Below are positions 34,648 through 44,186 of a DNA stretch of 64,000 nt, one piece after another (within the stretch, counting starts at the first letter, position 1; each line of letters begins with the position of its first letter). This DNA comes from Sphingobacterium paludis. GTDB taxonomy: Bacteria; Bacteroidota; Bacteroidia; Sphingobacteriales; Sphingobacteriaceae. The DNA lies in contig NZ_SNZV01000001.1 of assembly GCF_004364125.1 (NCBI RefSeq), positions 62,001 to 126,000 of the forward strand, read 5' to 3'. The notes below the pieces were generated by a model, which was not told where the DNA came from, made no database searches, and worked only from the letters and a program-made list of their open reading frames with translations. Position numbers and translations under genes: made by a program.

Positions 34648-35412
34648 TTAATCATCGCGCTTGACGATTGTTGCCGTTGCCTGCGCAGTCGGCATCACTA
34701 ACAGGTCATTGATATTAACGTGCGCGGGTCTAGATAGCATAAACGCAATTATTTCTGCGATATCTGTTCCTGAAAGCGGCGTTAATCCTTTATAAACGTT
34801 TTTTGCAAGTTCTTTATCGCCTTTAAAACGTACCTCGGAAAACTCAGTCTCCACCATACCCGGATCGATAGAAGACACGCGGATACCTTTTTCCAGCAAG
34901 TCGATGCGCATGGCTTGTGTCAAGGCGTCTACTGCATGTTTGGTAGCGCAATATACATTTCCATTAGGATATACCTCCTTGCCGGCGATAGAACCAATGT
35001 TGATAATATGTGCGTTTTCACTGTTCCGCATCAGCGGTTCGGTGTATTTGGTGACGTACAATAGGCCTTTCACATTGGTATCGATCATCCTGTCCCAATC
35101 GCCCGTGTCGCCATCCTGAATAGCATTCAATCCTTGGCTTAGTCCGGCATTGTTGATGAGCACATCAATAGCTTTCCATTCTTCCGGTAAGCTAGCGAGT
35201 GTTTGCTCAACGGCCGCCCGGTCCCGAACGTCTAACTCAAAGCAAAAAATATCGCAAGATGGATATTGACGCAGCAATGTTTCTTTAAGCTCTTCCAAAC
35301 GTTGCAACCGTCGGGCACAGAGTAGTAATCTATAGCTCGATTCCCCGGCAAGCACGGTGGCGCAGGCCTGACCAATGCCGGAGCTCGCTCCTGTTATTAA
35401 TACTGTTCTCAT
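34648..35412 (-). CDS. Short-chain dehydrogenase/reductase
   Basis: The 254-residue protein has the classic SDR layout: TGASSGIGQACA cofactor loop, NNAG, catalytic Ser in INIGSIAG, and YCATK. DPGMVETEF follows the active site. It resembles YdfG-type 3-hydroxy acid dehydrogenases (NADP-dependent), which is an inference from general pattern. It lies 93 bp downstream of menG on the same strand. Confidence 0.88.
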   Translation of the reverse strand: MRTVLITGASSGIGQACATVLAGESSYRLLLCARRLQRLEELKETLLRQYPSCDIFCFELDVRDRAAVEQTLASLPEEWKAIDVLINNAGLSQGLNAIQDGDTGDWDRMIDTNVKGLLYVTKYTEPLMRNSENAHIINIGSIAGKEVYPNGNVYCATKHAVDALTQAMRIDLLEKGIRVSSIDPGMVETEFSEVRFKGDKELAKNVYKGLTPLSGTDIAEIIAFMLSRPAHVNINDLLVMPTAQATATIVKRDD

Positions 35413-35505
35413 GTATTGAAAAAATTAAAGTAAACGGAATAGGGGCATAGCCCGTTTTTTATCCAGCTCCTATCGATCATTAGCTGTAAAATAGCGCCAT
35501 ACACT

Positions 35506-36246
35506 CTACTTTGTACACTCATAGATCGTACAGAAGCCGAAGGTTTGCGGTCGAACTTTGGTTTGCTTAAAACCTACCTTTTCGGTGATGGCCGCAAACT
35601 TGTCGCCGTCAGGGAAATTGGCAACGGATTCCGGAAGGTAGGAATATGCGCTCATATCTTTCGAGATCAGTTTACCCATAGCCGGGATGAACCGGTGGAA
35701 ATAGAAATGGTAAAGCTGCTTGATAGGAAAAGCTTTTGGGTTTGACAATTCCAATATAACGGCTCTTCCGCCAGGGCGTAATACCCGGTAGATATCAGCT
35801 AATCCTTGCGGCAGGTTTTCAAAATTCCGCACACCAAAGGCTACAGTGACTGCATCAAACGTGTTGTCGTTAAACTGAAGCTTTTCCGAGTCGCCTAAGC
35901 GCACTTCAAATCGATCTTGCAATCCTTTTTTTGTAATTTTCTCTTGGGCAACGGCTAGCATCCCCGACGAGATATCCACGCCAATGATCTTTTTCGGCTT
36001 CAAAATGCGTAACGATTCAATAGCAAAGTCGCCCGTTCCGGTAGCCACATCTAACATCAATTGCGGCTGAATGCCGCGAAGCGATCGAATGGCCTTTTTT
36101 CGCCAGATGGTATCAATACCCATCGTCATCATCCTGTTGAGCACATCATAGGTTTTTGATATGTTGTTAAACATATCCGCTACTTGCTCCTTCTTTCCGC
36201 CGTCCTTCGTTTTATACGGTTTTATAGTCGATGTCTCATTTGCCAT
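35506..36246 (-). CDS. menG: Demethylmenaquinone methyltransferase
   Basis: The 246-residue class I methyltransferase has the UbiE/MenG signatures YDVLNRMMTMGIDTIWR and RVLRPGGRAVILELS, plus the SAM-binding LDVATGTGDFA. Bacteroidota use menaquinone, so the MenG role is preferred over UbiE. It catalyses the last step of menaquinone synthesis. The start is ATG 36246; a TATATTTG-like box precedes it on the minus strand. Confidence 0.94.
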   Translation of the reverse strand: MANETSTIKPYKTKDGGKKEQVADMFNNISKTYDVLNRMMTMGIDTIWRKKAIRSLRGIQPQLMLDVATGTGDFAIESLRILKPKKIIGVDISSGMLAVAQEKITKKGLQDRFEVRLGDSEKLQFNDNTFDAVTVAFGVRNFENLPQGLADIYRVLRPGGRAVILELSNPKAFPIKQLYHFYFHRFIPAMGKLISKDMSAYSYLPESVANFPDGDKFAAITEKVGFKQTKVRPQTFGFCTIYECTK

Positions 36247-36664
36247 TCAACAAATATACGATATTGAAAAATATCTAAAACATCGACCGGGGAATAAATT
36301 CGTTATGCGCTATTATAACTGTTTGGTACTAAGAGCTTAGGTTGTGATTACGCAGATATTTCCTTTAATGGGGATCTTATTTTTTAAGTTATTAACACAG
36401 TCTCGAGTTGTTAACATTAGAGTAAGTGGTTGGCACATAGCGTACTTTTTTGGAAATTAACACGTTTTCAACAGAGGATGTGTATAAACGTTCTGCTGCA
36501 TTTGTTTGTTTGAAAGCCCTATTCGCATCATTGTTTAGGCAACCGAAGTGGAGTGTGTACAAATAGATGAAACGATAGTCTATATTTTTTATATTTTTGT
36601 TTCCCCGTTACGAGCACGGTTCAGGAGACACACATACATTGTAAACAGAAACACCTTTTTTGGA
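36247..36664. other. 418-bp intergenic region between menG and dnaB
   Basis: It holds divergent promoters and an AT-rich stretch. Two nonamers resemble relaxed DnaA boxes (TTATTAACA at 36389-36397, TGTGTATAA at 36479-36487), but neither fits the strict consensus. No gene was supported. Confidence 0.5.
36592..36599 (+). promoter_or_regulatory. Putative -7 box for dnaB
   Basis: TATTTTTG fits TAnnTTTG and lies 65 bp before ATG 36665. It falls inside the longer open frame that begins at 36548, arguing against that start. Confidence 0.35.
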
Positions 36665-38260
36665 ATGGCGACAGAAAACGAATTTTCGAATAATATGGCG
36701 GGCAAAACTAATTTTGTCAAGAAGAGAGCGAGCCTTAATAACTTAATTGGTGGACTGGGAAAACTTCCTCCGCAAGCCTTGGATCTCGAGGAGGCAGTTC
36801 TTGGAGCTCTTATGCTCGAAAAGAATGCCTTGAGTGAAATCATTGATATCTTAAAGCCCGATTCGTTCTACAAAGAATCGCACCAAAAGATCTATGAAGC
36901 GATTTTTAGTTTGTTTCAGCAGACATCGCCGATCGACCTGTTAACAGTGACTACTGAGCTTCGTAAAATGGGGGCTTTAGAAATGGTCGGCGGCGCTTAC
37001 TACATTACCCAGTTGACGGATAGGGTTGTATCGGCTGCTAACATTGAATACCATGCCCGCATCATATCACAAAAATATATTCAACGCGAACTGATTAAAG
37101 TTTCTACCGAAATTATTAACAGCTCTTACGATGAAACAGCGGATATTTTTGATCTATTGGATCATGCAGAGAAGTCGCTGTTCGATATAGCACAAAATAA
37201 TTTGCGGCGTGATTCGCGTAAGATGGACGATATCATGCGCGAGGCCATCTCTAATCTGGAACTATTGCGCGATCGTACCGATGGCTTGACGGGTATACCG
37301 TCGGGCTTAACCGCGTTGGATCGAATGACCTCGGGATGGCAGCCATCCGATTTGGTCATTATCGCTGCACGTCCCGCCATGGGTAAGACCGCCTTCGTGC
37401 TTTCTGTGGCGCGTAACGCGGCCGTAGATCACCAACGTGCGGTTGCGGTGTTCTCGCTGGAGATGTCATCGGTGCAGTTGGTGAATCGTCTTATTGCAGG
37501 TGAAACAGAAATTGAACAGGAAAAGCTTAAAAAAGGGAACTTGGCGGATCATGAGTGGCAGCAATTGCACTCCCGCATTGGCAGATTAACGGAAGCTCCG
37601 CTCATTATTGACGATACGCCGGCATTGAACGTTTTCGAATTTCGGGCAAAGTGTCGCCGTTTGAAAGCGCAACATGATATTCAAATGGTCATTGTCGATT
37701 ACCTGCAGTTAATGCACGGCAAGTCCGAAGGCAAAGGCGGTGGAAACCGCGAGCAGGAGATTGGTTCGATCTCCCGCGCGCTGAAGTCGGTCGCCAAGGA
37801 ATTAAATATCCCGGTGTTGGCGCTTTCTCAGCTTAGTCGCGCGGTGGAGTCTCGCCCTGGTAACAGTAAGCGTCCGATGCTATCCGATTTGCGTGAATCG
37901 GGATCTATCGAACAGGATGCCGATATGGTACTGTTCTTATACCGCCCAGAATATTATGGTTTAACCGAAGACGAAGAAGGTCGTCCTACGGCCGGTGTTG
38001 GAGAAGTTATCATCGCCAAGCACCGGAATGGCGAGACGGGTATTGTGCCGTTGAAATTCGTTGGAAAGTATGTTAAGTTCGTGGATTTGGAAGAAGATTT
38101 CGGAGGTCCGGCCGGAGACTCCTTTGGTGCTGGTCAAGATAGCTTCAGCTCCGCAATTAACCCTTCCGATGCATTTGGCAATTTTGGAGGGGGCTTCGAT
38201 GGTGGAGGAATAACCATGCCTTCACGAATGAACGATATGCCTGACGACGCACCATTTTAA
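36665..38260 (+). CDS. dnaB: Replicative DNA helicase
   Basis: The 531-residue hexameric helicase has the N-terminal domain (LPPQALDLEEAVLGALML), the linker, and the RecA-like domain with Walker A ARPAMGKTAF (Lys241), Walker B MVIVDYLQLM and an RESGSIEQDADMV segment. The C-terminal tail is Gly, Asp and Phe rich (residues about 490-531). It unwinds DNA at the replication fork. ATG 36665 (MATENEFSNN) is chosen; the frame upstream to 36548 overlaps the promoter and is basic and hydrophobic without family match. A terminator follows at 38293-38321. Confidence 0.96.
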   Translation: MATENEFSNNMAGKTNFVKKRASLNNLIGGLGKLPPQALDLEEAVLGALMLEKNALSEIIDILKPDSFYKESHQKIYEAIFSLFQQTSPIDLLTVTTELRKMGALEMVGGAYYITQLTDRVVSAANIEYHARIISQKYIQRELIKVSTEIINSSYDETADIFDLLDHAEKSLFDIAQNNLRRDSRKMDDIMREAISNLELLRDRTDGLTGIPSGLTALDRMTSGWQPSDLVIIAARPAMGKTAFVLSVARNAAVDHQRAVAVFSLEMSSVQLVNRLIAGETEIEQEKLKKGNLADHEWQQLHSRIGRLTEAPLIIDDTPALNVFEFRAKCRRLKAQHDIQMVIVDYLQLMHGKSEGKGGGNREQEIGSISRALKSVAKELNIPVLALSQLSRAVESRPGNSKRPMLSDLRESGSIEQDADMVLFLYRPEYYGLTEDEEGRPTAGVGEVIIAKHRNGETGIVPLKFVGKYVKFVDLEEDFGGPAGDSFGAGQDSFSSAINPSDAFGNFGGGFDGGGITMPSRMNDMPDDAPF

Positions 38261-38292
38261 GAAATTCTTCGCTGACCAGACTTACGATACAG

Positions 38293-38321
38293 GCAAGCCC
38301 AAGATAATGGCTTGCTTTTTT
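38293..38321 (+). terminator. Rho-independent terminator after dnaB
   Basis: GCAAGCC (38293-38299) pairs with GGCTTGC (38309-38315), 9-nt loop, then TTTTTT. Confidence 0.82.
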
Positions 38322-38390
38322 ATTCGGCAATGCGGAGTCGATTATTTTTATTAATTTTACCATACTTTTTGTTGCAACTTTCATAAAATT

Positions 38391-38397
38391 TAGGAGA
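38391..38397 (+). promoter_or_regulatory. Ribosome-binding site selecting the TTG start of the UvrD-like helicase
   Basis: TAGGAGA lies 3-9 bases before TTG 38401, a clear Shine-Dalgarno sequence in a genome where most starts lack one. It supports TTG as the true start. Confidence 0.6.
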
Positions 38398-38400
38398 GAT

Positions 38401-40674
38401 TTGGATTATTTAGCAGGATTAAATCCTTCACAGCGTTCTGCCGTAGAACAAATTAAAGGGCCAGTGATGATTGTGGCTGGCGCAGGGTCCGGGAAAACGC
38501 GCGTTATCACATACCGGGTAGCACACTTGATTCGACAAGGTGTAGATCCATTCAACATCTTGGTGTTAACCTTTACCAACAAAGCGGCGAAGGAAATGCG
38601 CGAGCGTATCATGAATGTGGTTGGCTCGGAAGCAAAAAACATTTGGATGGGAACCTTTCACTCCGTTTTTTCGCGGATTCTACGTGTGGAAGCCGAACTC
38701 ATCGGCTACCCGAAAAATTTCACGATATATGATACCGACGACACAAAAAGCTTGATTCGTGCCATTATCAAGGAAATGAATCTGGATGATAAGCTATACA
38801 ATGCCAACCACGTGTATGGTCGTATCTCATCCGCCAAAAACAATTTAATTTCTCCACAGGAGTATAACAAAAACGAAGCGATCATGGCCGAAGATATTGC
38901 CAATGGCCGTGGACAACTTGGGCAGATTTACATGACCTATGCACAACGCTGCTACCGCGCTGGGGCGATGGATTTCGACGATCTACTCTTCAAAACGAAC
39001 GTATTATTAAACAAACACCCCGAAGTGCTTCATAAATACCAGCACCAATTCAAATATTTGATGGTGGATGAGTATCAGGACACCAACTTTTCGCAGTATC
39101 TTATCGTGAAAAGATTGGCAGCGGTCAATGAAAACATATGCGTCGTGGGCGATGATGCGCAAAGTATCTATGCTTTTCGTGGTGCAAACATCCAAAACAT
39201 ATTAAATTTTCAGAAAGATTATCCGGAGGTTCAGGTCTTCAAATTGGAGCAAAACTATCGTTCCACGAAGATGATTGTGAACGCGGCCAATAGTGTCATC
39301 GAAAAAAATCAAAACCAGCTCGAAAAGAACGTGTTTTCGGAGAATGAAGACGGCGAGAAGATCAAGGTGACGCGAGCATTTTCGGATAATGAAGAAGGAA
39401 AAATTGTGGCGGAGGCTATCACGCAGGAGCGCTCGTTAAAAGGTTTGAAATACAAAGATTTCGCCATTCTGTACCGAACAAATGCACAGTCACGTGCAAT
39501 GGAGGAAGCCTTGCGCAAGCTGAATGTGCCTTACAAGTTGTATGGCGGCACATCTTTCTATCAACGGAAAGAGATTAAAGATCTTATTGCTTACTTCAGG
39601 TTAACCTTCAACCCGAATGATGAGGAAGCGCTTAAGCGGGTTATTAACTACCCGCGGCGCGGAATTGGCGACACTTCTTTAGAGAAAATATTGGTTGCTG
39701 CCGACAAGCAGCAATATCGCTTATGGGACGTCGTCGCCAATGCGCAGATGTTTCTTGACGGGCGTAGTGCCACTGCTGTCGGTAATTTCGGGTTGATGAT
39801 ACAAAGTTTTCAGGCCGTCGCGAAAACTGGCTCAGCATTTGATACAGCGATGCATATTGCTCAACACTCAGGAATTCTCAAGGATCTTTACGAAGATAAA
39901 TCGGTCGAAGGTCTTAGTCGCTATGAAAATATACAGGAGCTACTGAATGGTATCAAAGAGTTTTCTGAGCGTGAGGATATCGAGGAGAAAGGGTTGGATG
40001 TCTTTATGCAAGACATTGCATTGCTTACAAATGATGATAAGGATAAAGACCCAAATGCAGACACGGTTTCCTTAATGACGATACACTCGTCGAAAGGCTT
40101 GGAGTTTCCTGTTGTCTTTATTGTGGGGCTGGAGGAAAATCTTTTCCCATCGCAGCTGTCGCTTAATTCACGATCGGAATTGGAAGAGGAGCGCCGATTG
40201 TTTTACGTGGCTGTTACCCGAGCGGAGAAAAAGCTGCATCTGTCTTACGCCACCTCCCGGTATCGGTGGGGCACATTGAATAATTGCGAACCAAGCCGTT
40301 TTCTGGATGAATTGAATCCGGCCTGTTTGGAGCTTGACTTTCAACCCCGCAATGTATCGACGGGAATGGATGGAGGCTTTCAATCCGAGCGAGTAGCGTG
40401 GAAGCAAAAAGATACGGATTCCTATTCCAAACCTAAGCCGAAGGTGGTTAAAACAACTTCGATCTTGCCAAAGGCACACGTTCCGAGTGAAGGTTTCGCG
40501 CCTTCCGATACGGCGGGCCTCCAGGTGGGCATGCAAGTGGAGCACGAACGATTCGGTTTTGGCAAGGTCGTCAACCTCGAAGGCAATAAACCCGATATAA
40601 AAGCCACAATTTTTTTCAAAGAGTTGGGACAGAAACAATTGTTGCTTAAATTTGCAAAGCTTAGAATAGTCTAA
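38401..40674 (+). CDS. UvrD/PcrA-family ATP-dependent DNA helicase
   Basis: The 757-residue superfamily 1 helicase has motif I VAGAGSGKT (residues 25-33), motif Ia TFTNKAAKEM, motif II DEYQDTN, motif III GDDAQSIYAFRGA, EQNYRST (motif IV) and the late TIHSSKGLEFPVVF and VAVTRAEKKL motifs. The C-terminal region has the GMQVEHERFGFGKV Tudor-like segment typical of PcrA/UvrD. It acts in nucleotide excision repair and in removing RecA or blocked forks. The start is TTG 38401, supported by a strong upstream ribosome-binding site and the family N-terminus LNPSQRSAV. Confidence 0.93.
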   Translation: MDYLAGLNPSQRSAVEQIKGPVMIVAGAGSGKTRVITYRVAHLIRQGVDPFNILVLTFTNKAAKEMRERIMNVVGSEAKNIWMGTFHSVFSRILRVEAELIGYPKNFTIYDTDDTKSLIRAIIKEMNLDDKLYNANHVYGRISSAKNNLISPQEYNKNEAIMAEDIANGRGQLGQIYMTYAQRCYRAGAMDFDDLLFKTNVLLNKHPEVLHKYQHQFKYLMVDEYQDTNFSQYLIVKRLAAVNENICVVGDDAQSIYAFRGANIQNILNFQKDYPEVQVFKLEQNYRSTKMIVNAANSVIEKNQNQLEKNVFSENEDGEKIKVTRAFSDNEEGKIVAEAITQERSLKGLKYKDFAILYRTNAQSRAMEEALRKLNVPYKLYGGTSFYQRKEIKDLIAYFRLTFNPNDEEALKRVINYPRRGIGDTSLEKILVAADKQQYRLWDVVANAQMFLDGRSATAVGNFGLMIQSFQAVAKTGSAFDTAMHIAQHSGILKDLYEDKSVEGLSRYENIQELLNGIKEFSEREDIEEKGLDVFMQDIALLTNDDKDKDPNADTVSLMTIHSSKGLEFPVVFIVGLEENLFPSQLSLNSRSELEEERRLFYVAVTRAEKKLHLSYATSRYRWGTLNNCEPSRFLDELNPACLELDFQPRNVSTGMDGGFQSERVAWKQKDTDSYSKPKPKVVKTTSILPKAHVPSEGFAPSDTAGLQVGMQVEHERFGFGKVVNLEGNKPDIKATIFFKELGQKQLLLKFAKLRIV

Positions 40675-40742
40675 GGAATATTAGTAGACATAAAATAATA
40701 ACTGCGCTGTTCGAACGTTGAATTAGCGTGAAACTTAACGAT

Positions 40743-41492
40743 ATGGATTTCGATTACAATAGCACCCGGCCGAAACTGATTTTGGCAGAATACGGACGGA
40801 ATGTACAGAATATGGTTGACTATATTTGTACCCTTCCTACGCAAGAAGAACGCAACCGCTATGCACAGGTCGTGATAGACATGATGGGCGTATTAAACCC
40901 GCATCTGCGCGACGTTTCGGACTTCAAACACAAACTATGGGATCACCTGCACATCATTTCAGATTTTAAAATTGAAGTGGAGTCGCCTTATCCAGTTCCC
41001 GAGCGTGATGCCATCCATAAAAAGCCAGAACTTCTCAATTATCCGCAGCACGCCATCCGTTTCAAACATTACGGATATACGGTAGAGCGTATGATCGAGA
41101 AAGCATTGGCGATGCCAACGCCAGAATACCGTGATCGTATGGCCATTTCGGTAGCGAATTTTATGAAGATGGCCTATACGACGTGGAACAAAGACTCTGT
41201 GCAGGACGAACACATTATTCAAGATCTATTTGAACTGTCTAAAGGGCAGCTTCGCCTGCCTGCAGATACGGTATTGACGAAGCTTGATTTCAAAACGCCG
41301 CCTCCGGGAAATAGAACAAAAACTGCGACTACCTCGAACGGTGCTAATAGCAACAATAATAATAACCAAAAAAGTGGTGGTTCTGGCCATAGTCATGGTC
41401 ACCGAGACAACAATAGGAAATTTAGCGGCGGCGGCGGTGGCGCCGGTGGGAAGAAAAATTTTGTTCCCAGAAAAGGTGGCTTTAAAAGATAA
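40743..41492 (+). CDS. DUF4290 family protein
   Basis: The 249-residue protein begins MDFDYNSTRPKLILAEYGRN and contains MVDYICTLPTQEERN and KHKLWDHLHIISDFKI, the DUF4290 core (residues about 1-190). The remaining 55-60 residues are a low-complexity tail rich in Asn, Gly, His and Lys that ends in basic residues, possibly for nucleic-acid contact. Function is unknown; the family is nearly limited to Bacteroidota. ATG 40743 is preferred, with GTG 40728 an alternative. It lies between the helicase and murA. Confidence 0.85.
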   Translation: MDFDYNSTRPKLILAEYGRNVQNMVDYICTLPTQEERNRYAQVVIDMMGVLNPHLRDVSDFKHKLWDHLHIISDFKIEVESPYPVPERDAIHKKPELLNYPQHAIRFKHYGYTVERMIEKALAMPTPEYRDRMAISVANFMKMAYTTWNKDSVQDEHIIQDLFELSKGQLRLPADTVLTKLDFKTPPPGNRTKTATTSNGANSNNNNNQKSGGSGHSHGHRDNNRKFSGGGGGAGGKKNFVPRKGGFKR

Positions 41493-41516
41493 GCCTTTTT
41501 GCTAACTACATGCTAG

Positions 41517-41564
41517 GAGAGCAATTGCGTGGCGACGGATCGTTAACCAATTGCTCTCTTTTTT
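41517..41564 (+). terminator. Rho-independent terminator after DUF4290 gene
   Basis: A perfect 11-bp stem (GAGAGCAATTG at 41517-41527, CAATTGCTCTC at 41548-41558) with a 20-nt loop is followed by a T run. Confidence 0.8.
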
Positions 41565-41593
41565 AATTATACTAATATCGTATCCAAAACTGT

Positions 41594-42916
41594 ATGAATG
41601 CATTTGAAATAATTGGAGGAAAAAAGTTAAAAGGAGAAATTGTTCCACAGGGTGCCAAGAATGAGGCCTTGCAGATCTTGTCTGCTGTACTGCTGACGGA
41701 AGAAAAAATGACGATCAGCAATATTCCTGATATTAAGGATGTAAATAAGCTGATTGATTTGCTAGCCGCTTTGGGCGTAACGGTTAATCGACTAAATAAG
41801 GATACGTACGAATTTGAGGCTAAAAACATAAACATCGACTATTTTCAGTCTGAGGAATTTAAACACAAGGGTGGTGGTTTGCGGGGATCCATTATGATTG
41901 TAGGCCCTTTGCTAGCTCGTTTCGGAAAGGCTGCTATTCCTAAACCAGGTGGCGATAAAATTGGACGCCGTCGGTTAGATACCCACTTTTTAGGTTTCGA
42001 AAAATTGGGCGCAAAGTTTGTTTACGACGCTGAAAACAATTTTTTTAATGTGGATGCCACCGCACTTCAGGGTACCTACATTTTATTGGACGAGGCATCA
42101 GTTACGGGTACCGCTAACGTGGTTATGGCTGCCGTGCTTGCCAAAGGCGTAACCACCATTTACAATGCAGCCTGTGAACCTTATTTGCAACAACTTTGCA
42201 AAATGCTCAATCGGATGGGTGCGAAAATAAGTGGTATTGGTTCAAACCTGCTCACTATCGAGGGGGTGGAACGGCTAGGCGGGACCGAGCACCGCATGCT
42301 GCCCGATATGATTGAAATTGGATCATTCATTGGGCTTGCCGCCATGACCGGATCGGAAATTACCATTAAAGATGTGTGCTATAAAGAGTTGGGTATCATC
42401 CCCACTATATTTGCCAAATTAGGAATTAAGTTTGAGCTTCGAGGCGACGACATCCATATACCCGCGCAAGATTCGTATGTGATAGATACCTTTATAGATG
42501 GCTCCATTCTGACGGTTTCCGATGCGCCTTGGCCGGGCTTTACACCAGATTTATTGAGCATCGTCTTGGTTACTGCGATTCAAGCAAAAGGCAATGTGCT
42601 GATTCATCAAAAAATGTTCGAAAGCCGCTTGTTTTTTGTGGATAAATTAATCGATATGGGTGCACAGATCATCCTTTGCGATCCGCATCGTGCAACGGTG
42701 ATCGGATTAAATAAGCAAACTAAGCTACGCGGCATCGAGATGACATCGCCAGATATTCGTGCAGGTGTATCGTTGCTTATTGCAGCTTTGTCTGCACAAG
42801 GACGATCCGTTATCTATAATATCGAACAGATTGAGCGCGGTTATCAGGATATCGAAGAACGACTGAAAGCATTGGGTGCTGACATTCGACGTATCGACGG
42901 AAGTCCGGCCCACTAA
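41594..42916 (+). CDS. murA: UDP-N-acetylglucosamine 1-carboxyvinyltransferase with Asp at the catalytic-Cys site
   Basis: The 440-residue enolpyruvyl transferase has the family start (FEIIGGKKLKGEI..GAKNEAL, with the conserved Lys22-Asn23 pair) and the two-domain inside-out barrel layout. It makes the first committed peptidoglycan precursor from PEP and UDP-GlcNAc. In the active-site loop, E. coli MurA has Cys115 in GGCTIGARP; here the aligned segment is GGDKIGRRR with Asp121. The Cys-to-Asp change keeps activity and gives fosfomycin resistance in other bacteria. It could serve as the only MurA. A strong terminator follows. Confidence 0.95.
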   Translation: MNAFEIIGGKKLKGEIVPQGAKNEALQILSAVLLTEEKMTISNIPDIKDVNKLIDLLAALGVTVNRLNKDTYEFEAKNINIDYFQSEEFKHKGGGLRGSIMIVGPLLARFGKAAIPKPGGDKIGRRRLDTHFLGFEKLGAKFVYDAENNFFNVDATALQGTYILLDEASVTGTANVVMAAVLAKGVTTIYNAACEPYLQQLCKMLNRMGAKISGIGSNLLTIEGVERLGGTEHRMLPDMIEIGSFIGLAAMTGSEITIKDVCYKELGIIPTIFAKLGIKFELRGDDIHIPAQDSYVIDTFIDGSILTVSDAPWPGFTPDLLSIVLVTAIQAKGNVLIHQKMFESRLFFVDKLIDMGAQIILCDPHRATVIGLNKQTKLRGIEMTSPDIRAGVSLLIAALSAQGRSVIYNIEQIERGYQDIEERLKALGADIRRIDGSPAH

Positions 42917-42940
42917 AGAAATGTAGGGATGTCATCCTAC

Positions 42941-42977
42941 AAAAAAGGGTTGTTCGAAACATCGAACAACCCTTTTT
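42941..42977. terminator. Bidirectional terminator between murA and the dehydrogenase gene
   Basis: An 11-bp stem (GGGTTGTTCGA / TCGAACAACCC) is flanked by AAAAAA and TTTTT, so it can stop transcription from both convergent genes. Confidence 0.88.
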
Positions 42978-43007
42978 CGTTTCTATAGAGCCAATAAGCT
43001 TGATAAT

Positions 43008-43985
43008 CTATTTTCTATAAACATCATCATTTATGACTTGCGGCATCTTCTTGCCATTACGAACCGCAATCAAGTTGTTCGACGCAAGGAGGGCCATCTG
43101 CGTGCGGGTTTCGATGGTTGCCGATCCGATATGTGGGAACACGCAAACACTTGACATTTTCAAAAGGGGGTTATCAGCTTGCATCGGCTCTGGGTCGGTG
43201 ACATCAAGCCCGGCACCCCAGATTTCTCCCTGCTCCAACGCTGCTATTAAATCCAGCTCATGGTGTATCTTGCCTCGTGCCGTGTTGATAAAAATTGCGG
43301 ACTCTTTCATCCGACGAAATGCTTCCGCATTGAAGCGGTGCTGCGTCTCGGGTGTGAGGTTTGTATGGAGGGATAGGACATCGCTTTCTCTCAACAGGGT
43401 GTCAAAATTGACGTAAGTGGCTTCGACACGTTTTTCCGCTTCGGTATTTCTGTTTCTATTGTGATAAATAATGTTCATGCCGTAGGCCGCTTGTGCTTTG
43501 CGGGCTAATGAAAGGCCTATTCTTCCCAAACCGAAAATGCCCAAAGTTTTGCCGTATAATTCAATACCCAGGTCTTTGGTAAATTCAAAATCTGCCCAGG
43601 CGCCGCTGCTAACCTGATTTGCTCTAAACAAAGCCTTTCGCGAAACCGCGAGCATTAACAGGAAGGCGATATCGGCCGTTGCATCACTAAGCACGTCTGG
43701 CGTATTGCTTACCGGGATGCCAGCTTCAGTGGCGGCTGCTAGGTCTACGTGATCGTACCCCACACTGGTCAGTGCAATGCCTTTCAAGTGAGCGCAAGAT
43801 TTAAAGAAAGTTTCATCCAGCTTTCCTTGACCCACGTTGAGAAGCACATCAACATCTTGACAGGCTTGTATAAGCTCTTCTTGAGATAATCTATCGCTTT
43901 GTTCATGTATACTGACATCGAAACCCGCTTTCAGAAGATTTTCTATACCAGCTTGAGGGATTTTTTTTGTTACAAATACTTTCAT
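43008..43985 (-). CDS. D-isomer-specific 2-hydroxyacid dehydrogenase
   Basis: The 325-residue enzyme shows the NAD-binding GLGRIGLSLARK, INTARGKI with the substrate-binding Arg, GLDVTDPEPM with the catalytic Glu and FPHIGSAT with the catalytic His. It resembles glyoxylate/hydroxypyruvate reductases (GhrB, GyaR), which reduce small 2-keto acids; the physiological substrate is inferred. It is monocistronic. Confidence 0.88.
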   Translation of the reverse strand: MKVFVTKKIPQAGIENLLKAGFDVSIHEQSDRLSQEELIQACQDVDVLLNVGQGKLDETFFKSCAHLKGIALTSVGYDHVDLAAATEAGIPVSNTPDVLSDATADIAFLLMLAVSRKALFRANQVSSGAWADFEFTKDLGIELYGKTLGIFGLGRIGLSLARKAQAAYGMNIIYHNRNRNTEAEKRVEATYVNFDTLLRESDVLSLHTNLTPETQHRFNAEAFRRMKESAIFINTARGKIHHELDLIAALEQGEIWGAGLDVTDPEPMQADNPLLKMSSVCVFPHIGSATIETRTQMALLASNNLIAVRNGKKMPQVINDDVYRK

Positions 43986-44136
43986 CGCTTTTTTTATTCC
44001 AATGTAGTGTTTTATTGATGTTTTTTTAAAGTCTGTAGGAATTCTTTTATAACGTTTTTTTGCTGTTTTATTTGTTTGAATTTTGAGTTTCGAACAAAAA
44101 TTAGGGATTTTAGTTTTGATTTTTTCAAAAAAATAA

Positions 44137-44166
44137 TTGAATTCTTGTGTTTTTTCTATATTATTG
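44137..44166 (+). promoter_or_regulatory. amtB promoter
   Basis: TTG (44137-44139) and TATTATTG (44159-44166) are separated by exactly 19 bp, matching the Bacteroidota -33/-7 layout with one mismatch in the -7 box. The start codon is 20 bp further on, giving a very short leader. Confidence 0.55.
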
Positions 44167-44186
44167 CATCATAAAATATTAAATAC

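Noticed and set aside
36389..36487. DnaA-box-like nonamers upstream of dnaB, suggesting an origin
   Set aside because: Neither TTATTAACA nor TGTGTATAA fits the strict box, there is no cluster, and dnaA is not present.
36548..36664. N-terminal extension of DnaB in the longest frame
   Set aside because: The stretch overlaps a promoter box, has no DnaB similarity, and ATG 36665 gives a normal N-terminus.
43008..43985. Phosphoglycerate dehydrogenase (serA) assignment
   Set aside because: There is no C-terminal ACT domain, and the length and motifs fit glyoxylate/hydroxypyruvate reductases better.
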